From assembly GCA_964428015.1 (NCBI GenBank), contig CAYRWR010000010.1, positions 1 to 64,000 on the forward strand: 64,000 nt of DNA. The letters are read 5' to 3'. This document shows, in pieces, positions 17,604-24,961 of this stretch. The stretch is from CAYRWR01 sp964428015. GTDB lineage: Bacteria; Spirochaetota; Brevinematia; Brevinematales; CAYRWR01. The notes beneath the pieces were generated by a model. It searched no databases and was not told where the DNA came from. It was given only the letters and a program-made list of their open reading frames with translations. Each line of letters starts with the position of its first letter. Position 1 is the stretch's first letter. The position numbers were made by a program, and so were the translations under genes.

Positions 17604-18290
17604 TTACTTATACCCCTTGGTCAGATGACAACCTACGATCCTGGGATAAGCGTCCCGGCTGCCCTCGAAGCTATAAAAGTATTCGATAAAGACCAGAGCG
17701 GCACGGTCTTCCCAGGGGCTTTTCAGCATCCCGGCAGGTTTTACTCCTAGAGAGTGCGCTTCGGGAGCATCGAATACCTGTTTGGATTTACCATCCCGGA
17801 TGGCGTGAATGGTATAAGATGATATGGTGTAGGGTGAATCGTCATCATCGACAATGTCGACTTTGACATCAAACCTGCTCCCGTCGTCCAGTACCGTCGG
17901 AAACGGAATCAGCACCATAGGCGCGGACTTGACCTTAAAGGCATCCAGCAGGTTTTGTATCCGGGGAGATTGGGCATTCCAGACTTGTTCCAGGGATAAA
18001 GAGCCCTGGTCGCTATCCGAAAAATCTATTTTTTCCACCACACTGTCATTAACCAGGTCTATTAGATAAAAGCGGAATTCAGTAATCTCCCCTATTCCAT
18101 CTGCTTCTGTCTTAAAGGTAAAATAAGCGAAGTGGCCCTTTTTGGAAAATCCCAGAGGATAAAAGGCTGCCCTGTATAATCCCATACCCGGGTCACCCCA
18201 GGGGAGCTCCATCCTGGGGGGGATGCTCAGTCGGGCAGACACAGGCAGACTCAGGGCCAGCAGTCCCAGAACCAACATAATTCTTTTCAT
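17604..18290 (-). CDS. Secreted protein, paralogue 1 of a tandem pair
   Basis: This 228-residue protein has a signal peptide (about residues 1-19, VSA). The mature part closely matches the protein encoded at 18632-19321. Shared blocks include LPWG, GFSKKGHFAYF, FRFYL-DLVN-S-VEKI-FSD, and KPAGMLKSPWEDRAA followed by IEYF and the C-terminal Asp-Ala-Tyr-Pro. No Cys lipobox is present, so it is probably periplasmic or released. The family is not recognised. The strong identity at both ends suggests a compact beta domain duplicated in tandem. Confidence 0.75.
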   Translation of the reverse strand: MKRIMLVLGLLALSLPVSARLSIPPRMELPWGDPGMGLYRAAFYPLGFSKKGHFAYFTFKTEADGIGEITEFRFYLIDLVNDSVVEKIDFSDSDQGSLSLEQVWNAQSPRIQNLLDAFKVKSAPMVLIPFPTVLDDGSRFDVKVDIVDDDDSPYTISSYTIHAIRDGKSKQVFDAPEAHSLGVKPAGMLKSPWEDRAALVFIEYFYSFEGSRDAYPRIVGCHLTKGYK

Positions 18291-18377
18291 TTTCTGCTCC
18301 TAATCTGGTCTATATGTATTGTATAGCAGGATAGGCTGTTTTACAAAAAAACATCAGATATCCAGGTCTTTATTAGG

Positions 18378-18540
18378 TATGACGCGGAGCGTTAAGTGAT
18401 AGGCACCGCCGAGAAGTGCTATCACGCCCTTTGACTGGAACTGCTGACACCTGGCATATACTATAGCACCCCCGTGAGAGGGGAAAACCATACCCCAGGC
18501 TGTGTGTGGAATCTGGAGTTGTGCCGGCAGGCACCACCAC
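18378..18540 (+). repeat. Dispersed intergenic repeat, copy A
   Basis: The copy opens GTATGACGCGGAGCGTTAAG and goes on to GGCACCGCC, then CGCCCTTTGACTGGAA and GTGAGAGGGGAAAACC. Related sequences lie at 59368-59520 (+), 37400-37556 (-) and 61080-61230 (-). All are in intergenic DNA. The boundaries are approximate. The 341 bases between the two paralogous genes contain nothing else recognisable. Confidence 0.6.
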
Positions 18541-18631
18541 CCTTTAAACTGTGTGCTGAATAATTGAGGCTCAGGATAGTGGGAGAGTGTTATGACTAAA
18601 AAACCCTCTTTGCTTTGAGAAAGGTCCTTTT

Positions 18632-19321
18632 TTACTGAAAACCCTTGGCCAGATCGCAGCCAATTACCAGGGGGTAAGCATCCAGGCTGCCCTCGGAGCC
18701 GGAAAAATATTCGATTAGAATGACCGCGGCTCTGTCCTCCCAGGGGCTTTTCAGGATACCGGCGGGCTTAACAGAAATAGAATCCGCCCGGGGTTGGGAA
18801 TAAATCAGTTTGGTCTTTTCCCCCAGGTCAGCGGAGACAGTGAAGGAATCAGCATGATGTACAGATTCACTTTTCCGAATTTTGATATCAGTGTGAACAT
18901 CAAAGCTCAGGCCATTGGTCAGGATGGCGGGGAGTGGAGTCAATACCAGAGACACAGGTTTGACCTTCCATGCTGCCAGCAGATTTTCTATCCGGGCGGA
19001 GTGCCTGTCCCATATTTGTTCCAGGGTCAGGTTACCCTTATTATCATCGGAAAACTCTATCTTTTCCACTATGCTGTTATTGACCAGATCCAGGAGGTAA
19101 AATCGAAACAGACCCGCATATCCCGTACCGCCGGATTCAGTCTTGTAGATAAAGTAAGCAAAATGGCCCTTTTTAGAAAAACCTATGGGGTGAAAAGTAG
19201 CCGGATACATTCCCATGTGATTGGTGCCCCAGGGGAGATCCATAGTAAAAGGGATATCTTTTTCAGCAAAACCATGCAAACTCATTACCATAAGAGTCAG
19301 GGTCAGCACCGCTTTTTTCAT
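18632..19321 (-). CDS. Secreted protein, paralogue 2 of a tandem pair
   Basis: This 229-residue protein has a signal peptide (about 1-19, GFA) and a mature domain homologous to the gene at 17604-18290 over its whole length. The start at 19321 (ATG) follows GGGAGG at 5 bases. A GTG two codons upstream is less likely. It lacks a lipobox. The two genes are separated by a copy of the dispersed repeat, so they are probably not one transcription unit. Function is unknown. Confidence 0.75.
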   Translation of the reverse strand: MKKAVLTLTLMVMSLHGFAEKDIPFTMDLPWGTNHMGMYPATFHPIGFSKKGHFAYFIYKTESGGTGYAGLFRFYLLDLVNNSIVEKIEFSDDNKGNLTLEQIWDRHSARIENLLAAWKVKPVSLVLTPLPAILTNGLSFDVHTDIKIRKSESVHHADSFTVSADLGEKTKLIYSQPRADSISVKPAGILKSPWEDRAAVILIEYFSGSEGSLDAYPLVIGCDLAKGFQ

Positions 19322-19381
19322 AAGCACCTCCCTCAGAGTCTATGACAATTGTACCTCGGGACAGGCTTTTTAACAATTATT

Positions 19382-19906
19382 CTAAAGGTTAAATTGCCAG
19401 CCCAGTGTCAAAGAGGGGTAGTAGAGAGAGTCCGGTTTACGGTCAAAGTATCCTACGTGCAGGGATTGGTAATTGATTTCGGTCATAAAGCTCTGCCGGG
19501 GGGTGACTATGAACTCCAGTCCCAAAGCCAGCAGTACGGACAGGGCATTGGCTGTATGGGGCTGGCCGGAGCGCCACAGGTAGGCAGCCATAAATTCATC
19601 TACAAAGTAAGGGCGTACCTTGCCTTTGCCGAAAATCACACGCAGGCCGAAGCCCAGATGGTACATAGTGAGGTTTTCGGTACTGAGGGGGAAATACTGC
19701 AGGTGATTGGCAATGGTGAATTCCATGCTGGTGTGCTTGCCCTCGTGGACAGTATATCCGTAATTAAGCCCCAGCCCGTAGCCCAAGCCCTGGGAGTTAT
19801 TAAGGGTGTTATTAAACAACCACAGTGGTGAGAGGGTGAGTTTTATCACACGAGCCTGGAGACTGAGAGGAAATATTAGTAGGCTTAAAATCAGAAAACG
19901 TTTCAT
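19382..19906 (-). CDS. Predicted outer membrane beta-barrel protein
   Basis: This 174-residue exported protein has a signal peptide (about 1-18, LQA). It is followed by regular amphipathic strands rich in Gly, Tyr and Leu (LGYGLGLNYGYTVHEG, YHLGFGLRVIFGKGKVRPYFVDEFMAAYLW). It ends in SLTLGWQFNL, close to the aromatic C-terminal signal of barrel proteins. The size fits an eight-strand OmpA/OmpX-like barrel. The family is unrecognised. Confidence 0.65.
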   Translation of the reverse strand: MKRFLILSLLIFPLSLQARVIKLTLSPLWLFNNTLNNSQGLGYGLGLNYGYTVHEGKHTSMEFTIANHLQYFPLSTENLTMYHLGFGLRVIFGKGKVRPYFVDEFMAAYLWRSGQPHTANALSVLLALGLEFIVTPRQSFMTEINYQSLHVGYFDRKPDSLYYPSLTLGWQFNL

Positions 19907-20006
19907 GTGTTATAATCCTTGTATTTTTATATAATTTAAAGAGGTTTTTTTGTTATGGCAAATCCTGAAGGAGAAATTATTCCCCTGGATTTGATACCGT
20001 AAAATA

Positions 20007-20039
20007 AATAAAGGCCATCCGCTAGGGACAGCCTTTATT
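20007..20039 (-). terminator. Terminator of the tRNA-Cys/tRNA-Leu unit
   Basis: On the minus strand, AATAAAGGC...GCCTTTATT forms a 9-bp outer stem with an additional inner TCC/GGA pairing, followed by TTATTTT. It lies directly after tRNA-Leu. Confidence 0.65.
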
Positions 20040-20040
20040 C

Positions 20041-20125
20041 TGCCGGGGACGGGAATCGAACCCGTACGGGCTAAACGCCCGAGGGATTTTAAGTCCCTTG
20101 TGTCTACCTATTCCACCACCTCGGC
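20041..20125 (-). tRNA. tRNA-Leu (anticodon UAA)
   Basis: This class II tRNA of 85 bases has a long variable arm (CTCGGGCGTTTAGCCCGT region). Acceptor GCCGAGG pairs with CCCCGGC, allowing a G-G or wobble mismatch. The anticodon loop CTTAAAA gives TAA. The T loop contains TTCGATT. The CCA end is not encoded. It is co-transcribed with tRNA-Cys. Confidence 0.93.
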
Positions 20126-20137
20126 GCAATAAAAAAT

Positions 20138-20208
20138 AGGGGATGGTCGGAATCGAACCGACGATAGGGGCTTTGCAGGCCCCGGCCTTACCATTTGGCG
20201 ACATCCCC
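20138..20208 (-). tRNA. tRNA-Cys (anticodon GCA)
   Basis: The 71-base cloverleaf pairs GGGGATG with CATCCCC. The anticodon stem GGGGC/GCCCC encloses loop CTGCAAA (anticodon GCA). The discriminator base is U, as expected for tRNA-Cys. It is the first gene after a consensus promoter and is followed 12 bases later by tRNA-Leu. Confidence 0.95.
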
Positions 20209-20224
20209 ATTTAAACAGGATATT

Positions 20225-20253
20225 ATTATAGTACACTCTGGACGTACTGTCAA
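20225..20253 (-). promoter_or_regulatory. Consensus sigma70 promoter of the tRNA unit
   Basis: On the minus strand, TTGACA (20253-20248), exactly 17 bases and TATAAT (20230-20225) form a perfect promoter 17 bases before tRNA-Cys. Confidence 0.9.
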
Positions 20254-20303
20254 TTCAAACACAGGTGGAATAGAGGCTATTCCCGATTAATTGTGTCTTT
20301 GTT

Positions 20304-20332
20304 TTGCTTAAAACTTCAGCTGCTATTAGAAT
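20304..20332 (+). promoter_or_regulatory. Promoter of the metalloprotease-like lipoprotein
   Basis: TTGCTT (20304-20309), a 17-base spacer and TAGAAT (20327-20332), 20 bases before the start codon, with GGGAGG in between. Confidence 0.55.
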
Positions 20333-20351
20333 ATCATAGAGGGAGGCTGAC

Positions 20352-21371
20352 ATGCGCCTGATTTCATTTTTGATTCCCCTGCTGCTGTTAAGCGGCTGCG
20401 GGACTATACGCCATGATATTCCCGCTGCTCAGCGTAAGATGATCCGGGATGATATCAAAAAAAGAGTCAACTGGTACAAACTTTACCCTACCAAATCCAC
20501 CACACCCCTCATTCAAAGAGTCATGGATACTCCCGCGCCGGTAATGAAGTATCTGAGAGACATGGACCAGAGGCCTGACTATACTATCTACCAGCCAACC
20601 CCTCAGGAACTGCAGCGCCTGTCCAATGTACTGGAAAACCTCCCCCCCCTGAACCGCAAGGTCCTGCAAAAAGACCTGCTGGCCATCCACTTTATCAATA
20701 ACTTTATGGGCAGCGGTATGGCTGATAGTTTTTATGATGAAAAGGGGACAAAAAAACCGGTAATATTTCTGAACCCCGTGGTACTAAAAGATGACATCAA
20801 TACCCGTCTGGAATTCAGAGAGAATTCTGCCTATATCCCCGATATCCCCGCTATTCAAGTCAGGATTGATTGCGGCCATACTTACAGCGGATTGATGTAC
20901 GTTCTGACACATGAAACTACTCATGTAGTGGATTATGTCCTGCGCATCAATCCCTATGTTGAGGATATGATACTGGATTATGATCTGCTGCAGGGTTTAA
21001 AAATCCCCCGCTCCACACCTTTTTCTGCTGAATACTGGCTGGCCCCCACTAAACCGCGCAACTGGGACTACCCTCTGCGCAAAAAACTCCACTATTATGG
21101 ACTGGGAGGCGGGCCTCAGATAAAACTCAGTGAAGTGGAAGGCCTGTACCGTTCTCTCATGAAAAGCCCCTGTGCCTCCCTGTACGGCACCACCAGCTGG
21201 GCGGAGGATCTGGCGGATATGGTGACTTTTTATCACCTGACACAGGTACTGAAGCAGCCCTATACTATCACAGTAAGCAGTAATGGTGTAAGACTTATAG
21301 AATACAAACCTATGCTAAACCCACTGGTAAAAAAACGCTTCAAAAATATCCGGGTTTTTTATAAAAATTGA
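20352..21371 (+). CDS. Lipoprotein with HExxH zinc-metalloprotease-like motif
   Basis: This 339-residue protein has a lipoprotein signal peptide with lipobox LSGC (Cys near residue 16). The central segment LTHETTHVVDY near residue 188 carries an HExxH motif. A downstream EDLADMVTFYH near residue 290 offers a Glu/Asp that could be the third zinc ligand, as in gluzincins. The surrounding sequence shows no family that I recognise. If active it would be a membrane-anchored periplasmic or surface peptidase. GGGAGG precedes the ATG and a strong terminator follows, so it is monocistronic. Confidence 0.75.
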   Translation: MRLISFLIPLLLLSGCGTIRHDIPAAQRKMIRDDIKKRVNWYKLYPTKSTTPLIQRVMDTPAPVMKYLRDMDQRPDYTIYQPTPQELQRLSNVLENLPPLNRKVLQKDLLAIHFINNFMGSGMADSFYDEKGTKKPVIFLNPVVLKDDINTRLEFRENSAYIPDIPAIQVRIDCGHTYSGLMYVLTHETTHVVDYVLRINPYVEDMILDYDLLQGLKIPRSTPFSAEYWLAPTKPRNWDYPLRKKLHYYGLGGGPQIKLSEVEGLYRSLMKSPCASLYGTTSWAEDLADMVTFYHLTQVLKQPYTITVSSNGVRLIEYKPMLNPLVKKRFKNIRVFYKN

Positions 21372-21391
21372 TAAAAATGAGCATAAAAACA

Positions 21392-21420
21392 GCCCCTGCT
21401 TTAAGCAGGGGCCGATTTTT
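21392..21420. terminator. Bidirectional rho-independent terminator
   Basis: GCCCCTGC and GCAGGGGC form an 8-bp stem with a 5-base loop. T runs follow on both strands (21416-21420, and AAAAAC on the other side). It serves the lipoprotein gene and the convergent accB. Confidence 0.9.
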
Positions 21421-21443
21421 AATACATGTTTTAAAATTAATTT

Positions 21444-21953
21444 TTAGCTTTTTTCCACAATGAACATGGCTTCCCCGTTCAGAACGGAGTCCCCATTGGC
21501 TTTGATCATCTGTACGATCTTACCTTTTACTTCGGCTTTAATTTCATTCATTACCTTCATGGCTTCGACGATACACACTGTGGTATCAGGTGAAACTGTA
21601 TCCCCTACTTTTACAAAGGGGCTGGCTTCAGGGTTGGCAGCAGTATAAAATGTACCGATCACCGGTGATGTAATCTTATGATACTTAGATTCATCATCAT
21701 ACTGTCCTGAGGCAGGAGCAGCAGCAGCCGGAGCGGCGGCAGCTACGGGTGCAGCGGCCACAGGAGCGGCATGGGTATGAACCGGTGCCGGTGCGGCAAC
21801 TGTCTGAACAACACCTGCCTGCTTCTTACGGGAGATTCGGATATAGAACTTTTCCGGTTCTTCCATCTCGATCTCTTCGATATTGGTCTCTTTAAACAGG
21901 TTTTTCACTTCCCTAAGGACACTGGAGTCCACGCCAAAAATCTCTTTAGCCAT
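21444..21953 (-). CDS. accB: Biotin carboxyl carrier protein of acetyl-CoA carboxylase
   Basis: This 169-residue protein carries biotin between the carboxylase and transferase steps of malonyl-CoA formation. The C-terminal biotinyl domain contains EAMKVMNEI, with the biotinylated Lys near residue 133. The third residue is Val where many homologues have Met. A Pro/Ala-rich hinge spans about residues 52-85, and the N-terminus is helical. accC, its usual neighbour, is absent. It is co-transcribed after the aminotransferase gene (28-base gap). The window also encodes bioB, the source of its cofactor. Confidence 0.96.
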   Translation of the reverse strand: MAKEIFGVDSSVLREVKNLFKETNIEEIEMEEPEKFYIRISRKKQAGVVQTVAAPAPVHTHAAPVAAAPVAAAAPAAAAPASGQYDDESKYHKITSPVIGTFYTAANPEASPFVKVGDTVSPDTTVCIVEAMKVMNEIKAEVKGKIVQMIKANGDSVLNGEAMFIVEKS

Positions 21954-21981
21954 TCACGACACCTCCAATTTTAATCTGATA

Positions 21982-23172
21982 TTATTTTTCCAGGACACCG
22001 GTGAGTCTCTTCACCGCTTCCTGCAATCTCTCTATAGGCTGGGTAAAGGACATGCGTACATAGCCCTCCATCCCAAAAGCAGAACCGGCTACCATACTGA
22101 CATGGGCCTTGTTGAGGACGGATTCCACGAATTCAGCGCTGTTATTGGGGACGATTCCGCCCACGGTATTACCCAGATAATACTGAATATTAGGGAAGAC
22201 ATAAAAAGCGCCTTCCGGTTTCTGACAGCGGAAGCCATGTATTTTATTGAGCGCTTCCACTATATATTCCCGGCGTTCTTTGAATTCTTCTACCATTCGC
22301 ACCAGGGTGCGGTTAGGTTCCTGCTGTATTGCAGCTATACAGCCCAATTGCGCAATAGTGTTGACATTTGACGCGGAATGACTCTGCAGATTGATCATGC
22401 CCTTGATGATATCAGGGTTACCGGAGGCATACCCCACCCGCCAGCCGGGAATGGAGAAAGCCTTGGAAAAACCATTGATGGTAATAGTCTGCTCCGCGAT
22501 CCGGGGAGACAGACTGGCGATACTGACATGGGCCTGGTCAAAGCTGAAATATTCATAAATTTCATCGGAAATAATAAACAGGTTCTTCTTAACAGCCAGT
22601 TCGCCGATGCGGCGCAGCTCCTCAGGGGTAAAGGTTGCCCCGGTAGGATTGGAGGGATAATTCAGAATGATACCGCGGACACGGGAAGTAAGGTGTTTTT
22701 CCAGTTCATCCAGATCCGGTTTAAAACCGTCATCTTCAGAAGTAGGTATGACTTTGGCTATCCCGCCGGCTAATTGTATCTGCTCTACATAACTGACCCA
22801 GTAAGGGGCAAAGAGCAGGACTTCATCATCATGATTCAGCAGGGTACGCAGTGCGGCATAGATGCCGAACTTGGCCCCAGGCGTGATAATCACCGCCCCT
22901 GATTGGGTGGGGATTTTATTGACTTCAGTCAGTTTCTGGGCTACCAGATCCCTGAGTTTGGGGATACCGGCTACAGGTGCGTATTTATAGTTTCCGTCCC
23001 TCACCGCATTGATAGCGGCTTCGGTAAGCTCCGGTCCGGGAGCCAGATCAGGCTCTCCGGCAGCCAGACTGATCACATCGATGCCTTCGGCGATCAGGGC
23101 TTTGGAGCGGGCAGCCACTGCCAGGGTTTCTGACGGACTGATCTTCTTTACCGCATAGGACATTTCGAGCAT
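21982..23172 (-). CDS. Pyridoxal-phosphate aspartate-type aminotransferase
   Basis: This 396-residue fold-type I aminotransferase of subgroup I-beta/gamma is similar to bacterial aspartate/prephenate aminotransferases. It has the SLAAGEPDL substrate loop near residue 38, NYPSNPTGATF near 172, SDEIYEYF near 200, and the PLP-binding Lys in INGFSKAFSIPGWRVGY near 237. It transfers amino groups between aspartate (or a related amino acid) and 2-oxoglutarate in the cytosol. AGGAG precedes the ATG, a near-consensus promoter lies upstream, and accB follows. The exact substrate cannot be fixed from sequence alone. Confidence 0.93.
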   Translation of the reverse strand: MLEMSYAVKKISPSETLAVAARSKALIAEGIDVISLAAGEPDLAPGPELTEAAINAVRDGNYKYAPVAGIPKLRDLVAQKLTEVNKIPTQSGAVIITPGAKFGIYAALRTLLNHDDEVLLFAPYWVSYVEQIQLAGGIAKVIPTSEDDGFKPDLDELEKHLTSRVRGIILNYPSNPTGATFTPEELRRIGELAVKKNLFIISDEIYEYFSFDQAHVSIASLSPRIAEQTITINGFSKAFSIPGWRVGYASGNPDIIKGMINLQSHSASNVNTIAQLGCIAAIQQEPNRTLVRMVEEFKERREYIVEALNKIHGFRCQKPEGAFYVFPNIQYYLGNTVGGIVPNNSAEFVESVLNKAHVSMVAGSAFGMEGYVRMSFTQPIERLQEAVKRLTGVLEK

Positions 23173-23201
23173 GCACAGCTCCTTTACGCATAGTTAGTCT
23201 T

Positions 23202-23230
23202 ATTTTAAAGGGAAGCACCACCCCTGTCAA
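23202..23230 (-). promoter_or_regulatory. Promoter of the aminotransferase-accB operon
   Basis: On the minus strand, TTGACA (23230-23225), a 17-base spacer and TAAAAT (23207-23202). Confidence 0.8.
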
Positions 23231-23270
23231 TTGTTCAGTGTATGAAATGCCTGGATTTTTGTGATTTGGT

Positions 23271-23297
23271 TTGACGAAGGGATTAAAATTATATAAT
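23271..23297 (+). promoter_or_regulatory. Probable promoter of the DODA-type dioxygenase
   Basis: TTGACG (23271-23276) and TATAAT (23292-23297) are separated by 15 bases, which is shorter than ideal. Confidence 0.45.
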
Positions 23298-23325
23298 TTA
23301 TATATGAATTAACCCAGGAGGGACC

Positions 23326-24111
23326 ATGGATACCGCTTTGCCCGTACTATTCATAGGCCATGGATCACCAATGAACGCGATTGCGGACAATGAATATACC
23401 CGCAGTCTGACTGAAGTGGGCAGGATGCTGCCCCTACCCCGAGCCATCTTGGTCATTTCTGCCCACTGGCATACTCCCGGCATACAGGTCATTGATAGCC
23501 CCCATCCCGAGCAAATCTATGACTTTTCCGGATTTCCCCCTGAGCTCTATACTCACAGCTACCGTCCTCTGGGTGCACCACAGACTGCACGATCCATCAG
23601 CCAGACACTCTCCGATCTCCCGGTGATACCCACTCATCATTGGGGGCTGGATCATGGAGCCTGGTCAGTGCTGACCCACCTCTACCCCCGAGCCAATGTC
23701 CCCACTCTCCAGCTTTCCATAGATTTACACCAGGATGCCCGTTATCATTTTGAGCTGGGACGTCGTCTGCGCTGGCTGCGCCATGAGGGAGTCCTGATTC
23801 TGGGCAGCGGGAATATCGTCCATAATCTGCGGCTGATCCGCTGGGAAGAAAACGCTCCCGCCTACGACTGGGCCTGTAACTTTGATCATGAAGTCAAAAG
23901 AGCCGTTATACAGGAAGACTATGAGTCACTGTTCCAGTACCAGGAATGGGGGGAACACGCTTCTCTTTCCGTCCCTACACCTGACCACTTTCTGCCGCTT
24001 TTCCCTATTTTAGGATTGCTGGATGAGGATGAGACAGTTCAGTTCTTCTATGAAGGTATGCAGAATGGTAGTGCCTCCATGACCAGCCTGGTGAGTATAC
24101 CAAAAATATAA
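23326..24111 (+). CDS. DODA-type extradiol dioxygenase (YgiD-like)
   Basis: This 261-residue member of the class III extradiol ring-cleavage dioxygenase superfamily is closest in pattern to YgiD/4,5-DOPA dioxygenase. Candidate Zn/Fe ligands are His in GHGSPMN (residue 12), SAHWHT near 47, and HHWGLDHGAW near 107; the late His region EHASLSVPTPDH is also conserved. These enzymes open catechol-type rings such as DOPA; the natural substrate of bacterial forms is often unknown. AGGAGG precedes the ATG. It appears monocistronic. Confidence 0.9.
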   Translation: MDTALPVLFIGHGSPMNAIADNEYTRSLTEVGRMLPLPRAILVISAHWHTPGIQVIDSPHPEQIYDFSGFPPELYTHSYRPLGAPQTARSISQTLSDLPVIPTHHWGLDHGAWSVLTHLYPRANVPTLQLSIDLHQDARYHFELGRRLRWLRHEGVLILGSGNIVHNLRLIRWEENAPAYDWACNFDHEVKRAVIQEDYESLFQYQEWGEHASLSVPTPDHFLPLFPILGLLDEDETVQFFYEGMQNGSASMTSLVSIPKI

Positions 24112-24221
24112 ACTTTCACCAATAACTTTTCGCATATATAAATTTCTAGGCAAAATTATACTTTTCTCCAATATCCTGTGTGGACTTATGTGTGATATGC
24201 TACTGGTATAATCAAGTTTTT

Positions 24222-24250
24222 TTGTCACTTCCCCGTTTTCAAGCTACAAT
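24222..24250 (+). promoter_or_regulatory. Promoter of apt
   Basis: TTGTCA (24222-24227), a 17-base spacer and TACAAT (24245-24250). Transcription would begin near 24257, downstream of an ATG at 24251. This supports the second ATG at 24278 as the true start. Confidence 0.75.
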
Positions 24251-24277
24251 ATGGCAATAAACTCCCAGGAGTCTGCC

Positions 24278-24802
24278 ATGGATCTGGAATCTCTCGTCCG
24301 TGATGTCCCTGATTTCCCTAAAAAAGGCATCCTGTTCAAGGATCTCACCACCCTGTGGAAGGACAGGCAGGGCTTCAAAGAGCAGATAGATGCCCTGGCC
24401 ACGCATTTCCGCTCCAAGAATATAGACAAAGTAGTGGGAACTGAATCCCGAGGCTTCATCATCGGGGCACCTCTGGCCTATGCCCTGGGCGCGGGCTTTG
24501 TCCCGGTACGAAAGGCAGGCAAGCTCCCCGCCCCCACACTGGAGAGAAGTTATGCCCTGGAGTATGGAGAAGCCCGGGTAGAAATACACCGCGACGCCAT
24601 TTCTCCGGGAGAAAAGATTCTGTTTGTAGATGACCTCCTGGCTACAGGAGGCACCAGCGCTGCCAGTATCGAGCTCATCCGGGAGCTGGGAGGAGACGTG
24701 ATCTCCTGCGCCTATGTAGTGGAGCTGGAATTCCTCAACGGCCGCGACCTGCTGGATGTACCGGTCATCAGCCTGATCAAAGTGGAGGAAGAAGAAGAAT
24801 AA
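24278..24802 (+). CDS. apt: Adenine phosphoribosyltransferase
   Basis: This 174-residue purine-salvage enzyme makes AMP from adenine and PRPP. The PRPP-binding motif ILFVDDLLATGGT is near residue 118. ESRGFIIGAPLAYALG near 56 and RKAGKLP near 79 are also typical. The start at 24278 is chosen because AGGAG sits 7 bases ahead and the promoter -10 box ends at 24250. The in-frame ATG at 24251 would be at or before the transcription start. The length agrees with APT of other bacteria. Confidence 0.95.
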   Translation: MDLESLVRDVPDFPKKGILFKDLTTLWKDRQGFKEQIDALATHFRSKNIDKVVGTESRGFIIGAPLAYALGAGFVPVRKAGKLPAPTLERSYALEYGEARVEIHRDAISPGEKILFVDDLLATGGTSAASIELIRELGGDVISCAYVVELEFLNGRDLLDVPVISLIKVEEEEE

Positions 24803-24831
24803 GTCCGCCTTTTTCAGGATAAAGTGAAATC

Positions 24832-24860
24832 TTGACTAAAAAGCCTCTTCATTTTAACTT
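24832..24860 (+). promoter_or_regulatory. Probable promoter of the glyA riboswitch transcript
   Basis: TTGACT (24832-24837), a 17-base spacer and TAACTT (24855-24860). Transcription would begin near 24867, just ahead of the aptamer. Confidence 0.5.
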
Positions 24861-24865
24861 ATATC

Positions 24866-24961
24866 ATCCGTATGACTGACGCTGTCGGGGAGCACCCCGG
24901 GGAAGTACGGATTGTAAAAAGCCGTGCGTCTGGGCAAAATTCTATATCAGGAGTTTGCCCA
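24866..24961 (+). promoter_or_regulatory. ZTP (pfl) riboswitch upstream of glyA
   Basis: The leader follows the pfl/ZTP consensus. ATGACTGACG (from 24872) is followed by a hairpin with stem CGGGG/CCCCG (24886-24899), GAAGTACGGAT, and the hallmark GCCG...GTCTGGGCA (24921-24936). GACGC (24878-24882) pairs with GCGTC (24926-24930), a helix also present in the well-studied Fusobacterium aptamer. TGGGCAAA (24931-24938) is exactly complementary to TTTGCCCA (24954-24961), which contains the base before and the A of the glyA start codon, with CAGGAG in the loop. ZTP binding should hold TGGGCA in the aptamer and free the start: a translational ON switch. The mechanism is inferred, but the aptamer match is strong. 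Confidence 0.88.

Noticed and set aside
18596..18632. Weak hairpin next to the paralogue 2 stop
   Set aside because: The stem is interrupted and its T run is ambiguous; not strong enough to call.
19955..20002. 15-codon reading frame with AAAGAGG upstream and a TATAAT at 19930
   Set aside because: It is too short to support and lies just before a tRNA terminator on the other strand. It may be a leader, but there is no evidence.
24251..24277. Alternative upstream apt start
   Set aside because: The -10 box ends at 24250, so this ATG would lie at or before the transcription start. The next ATG has AGGAG.
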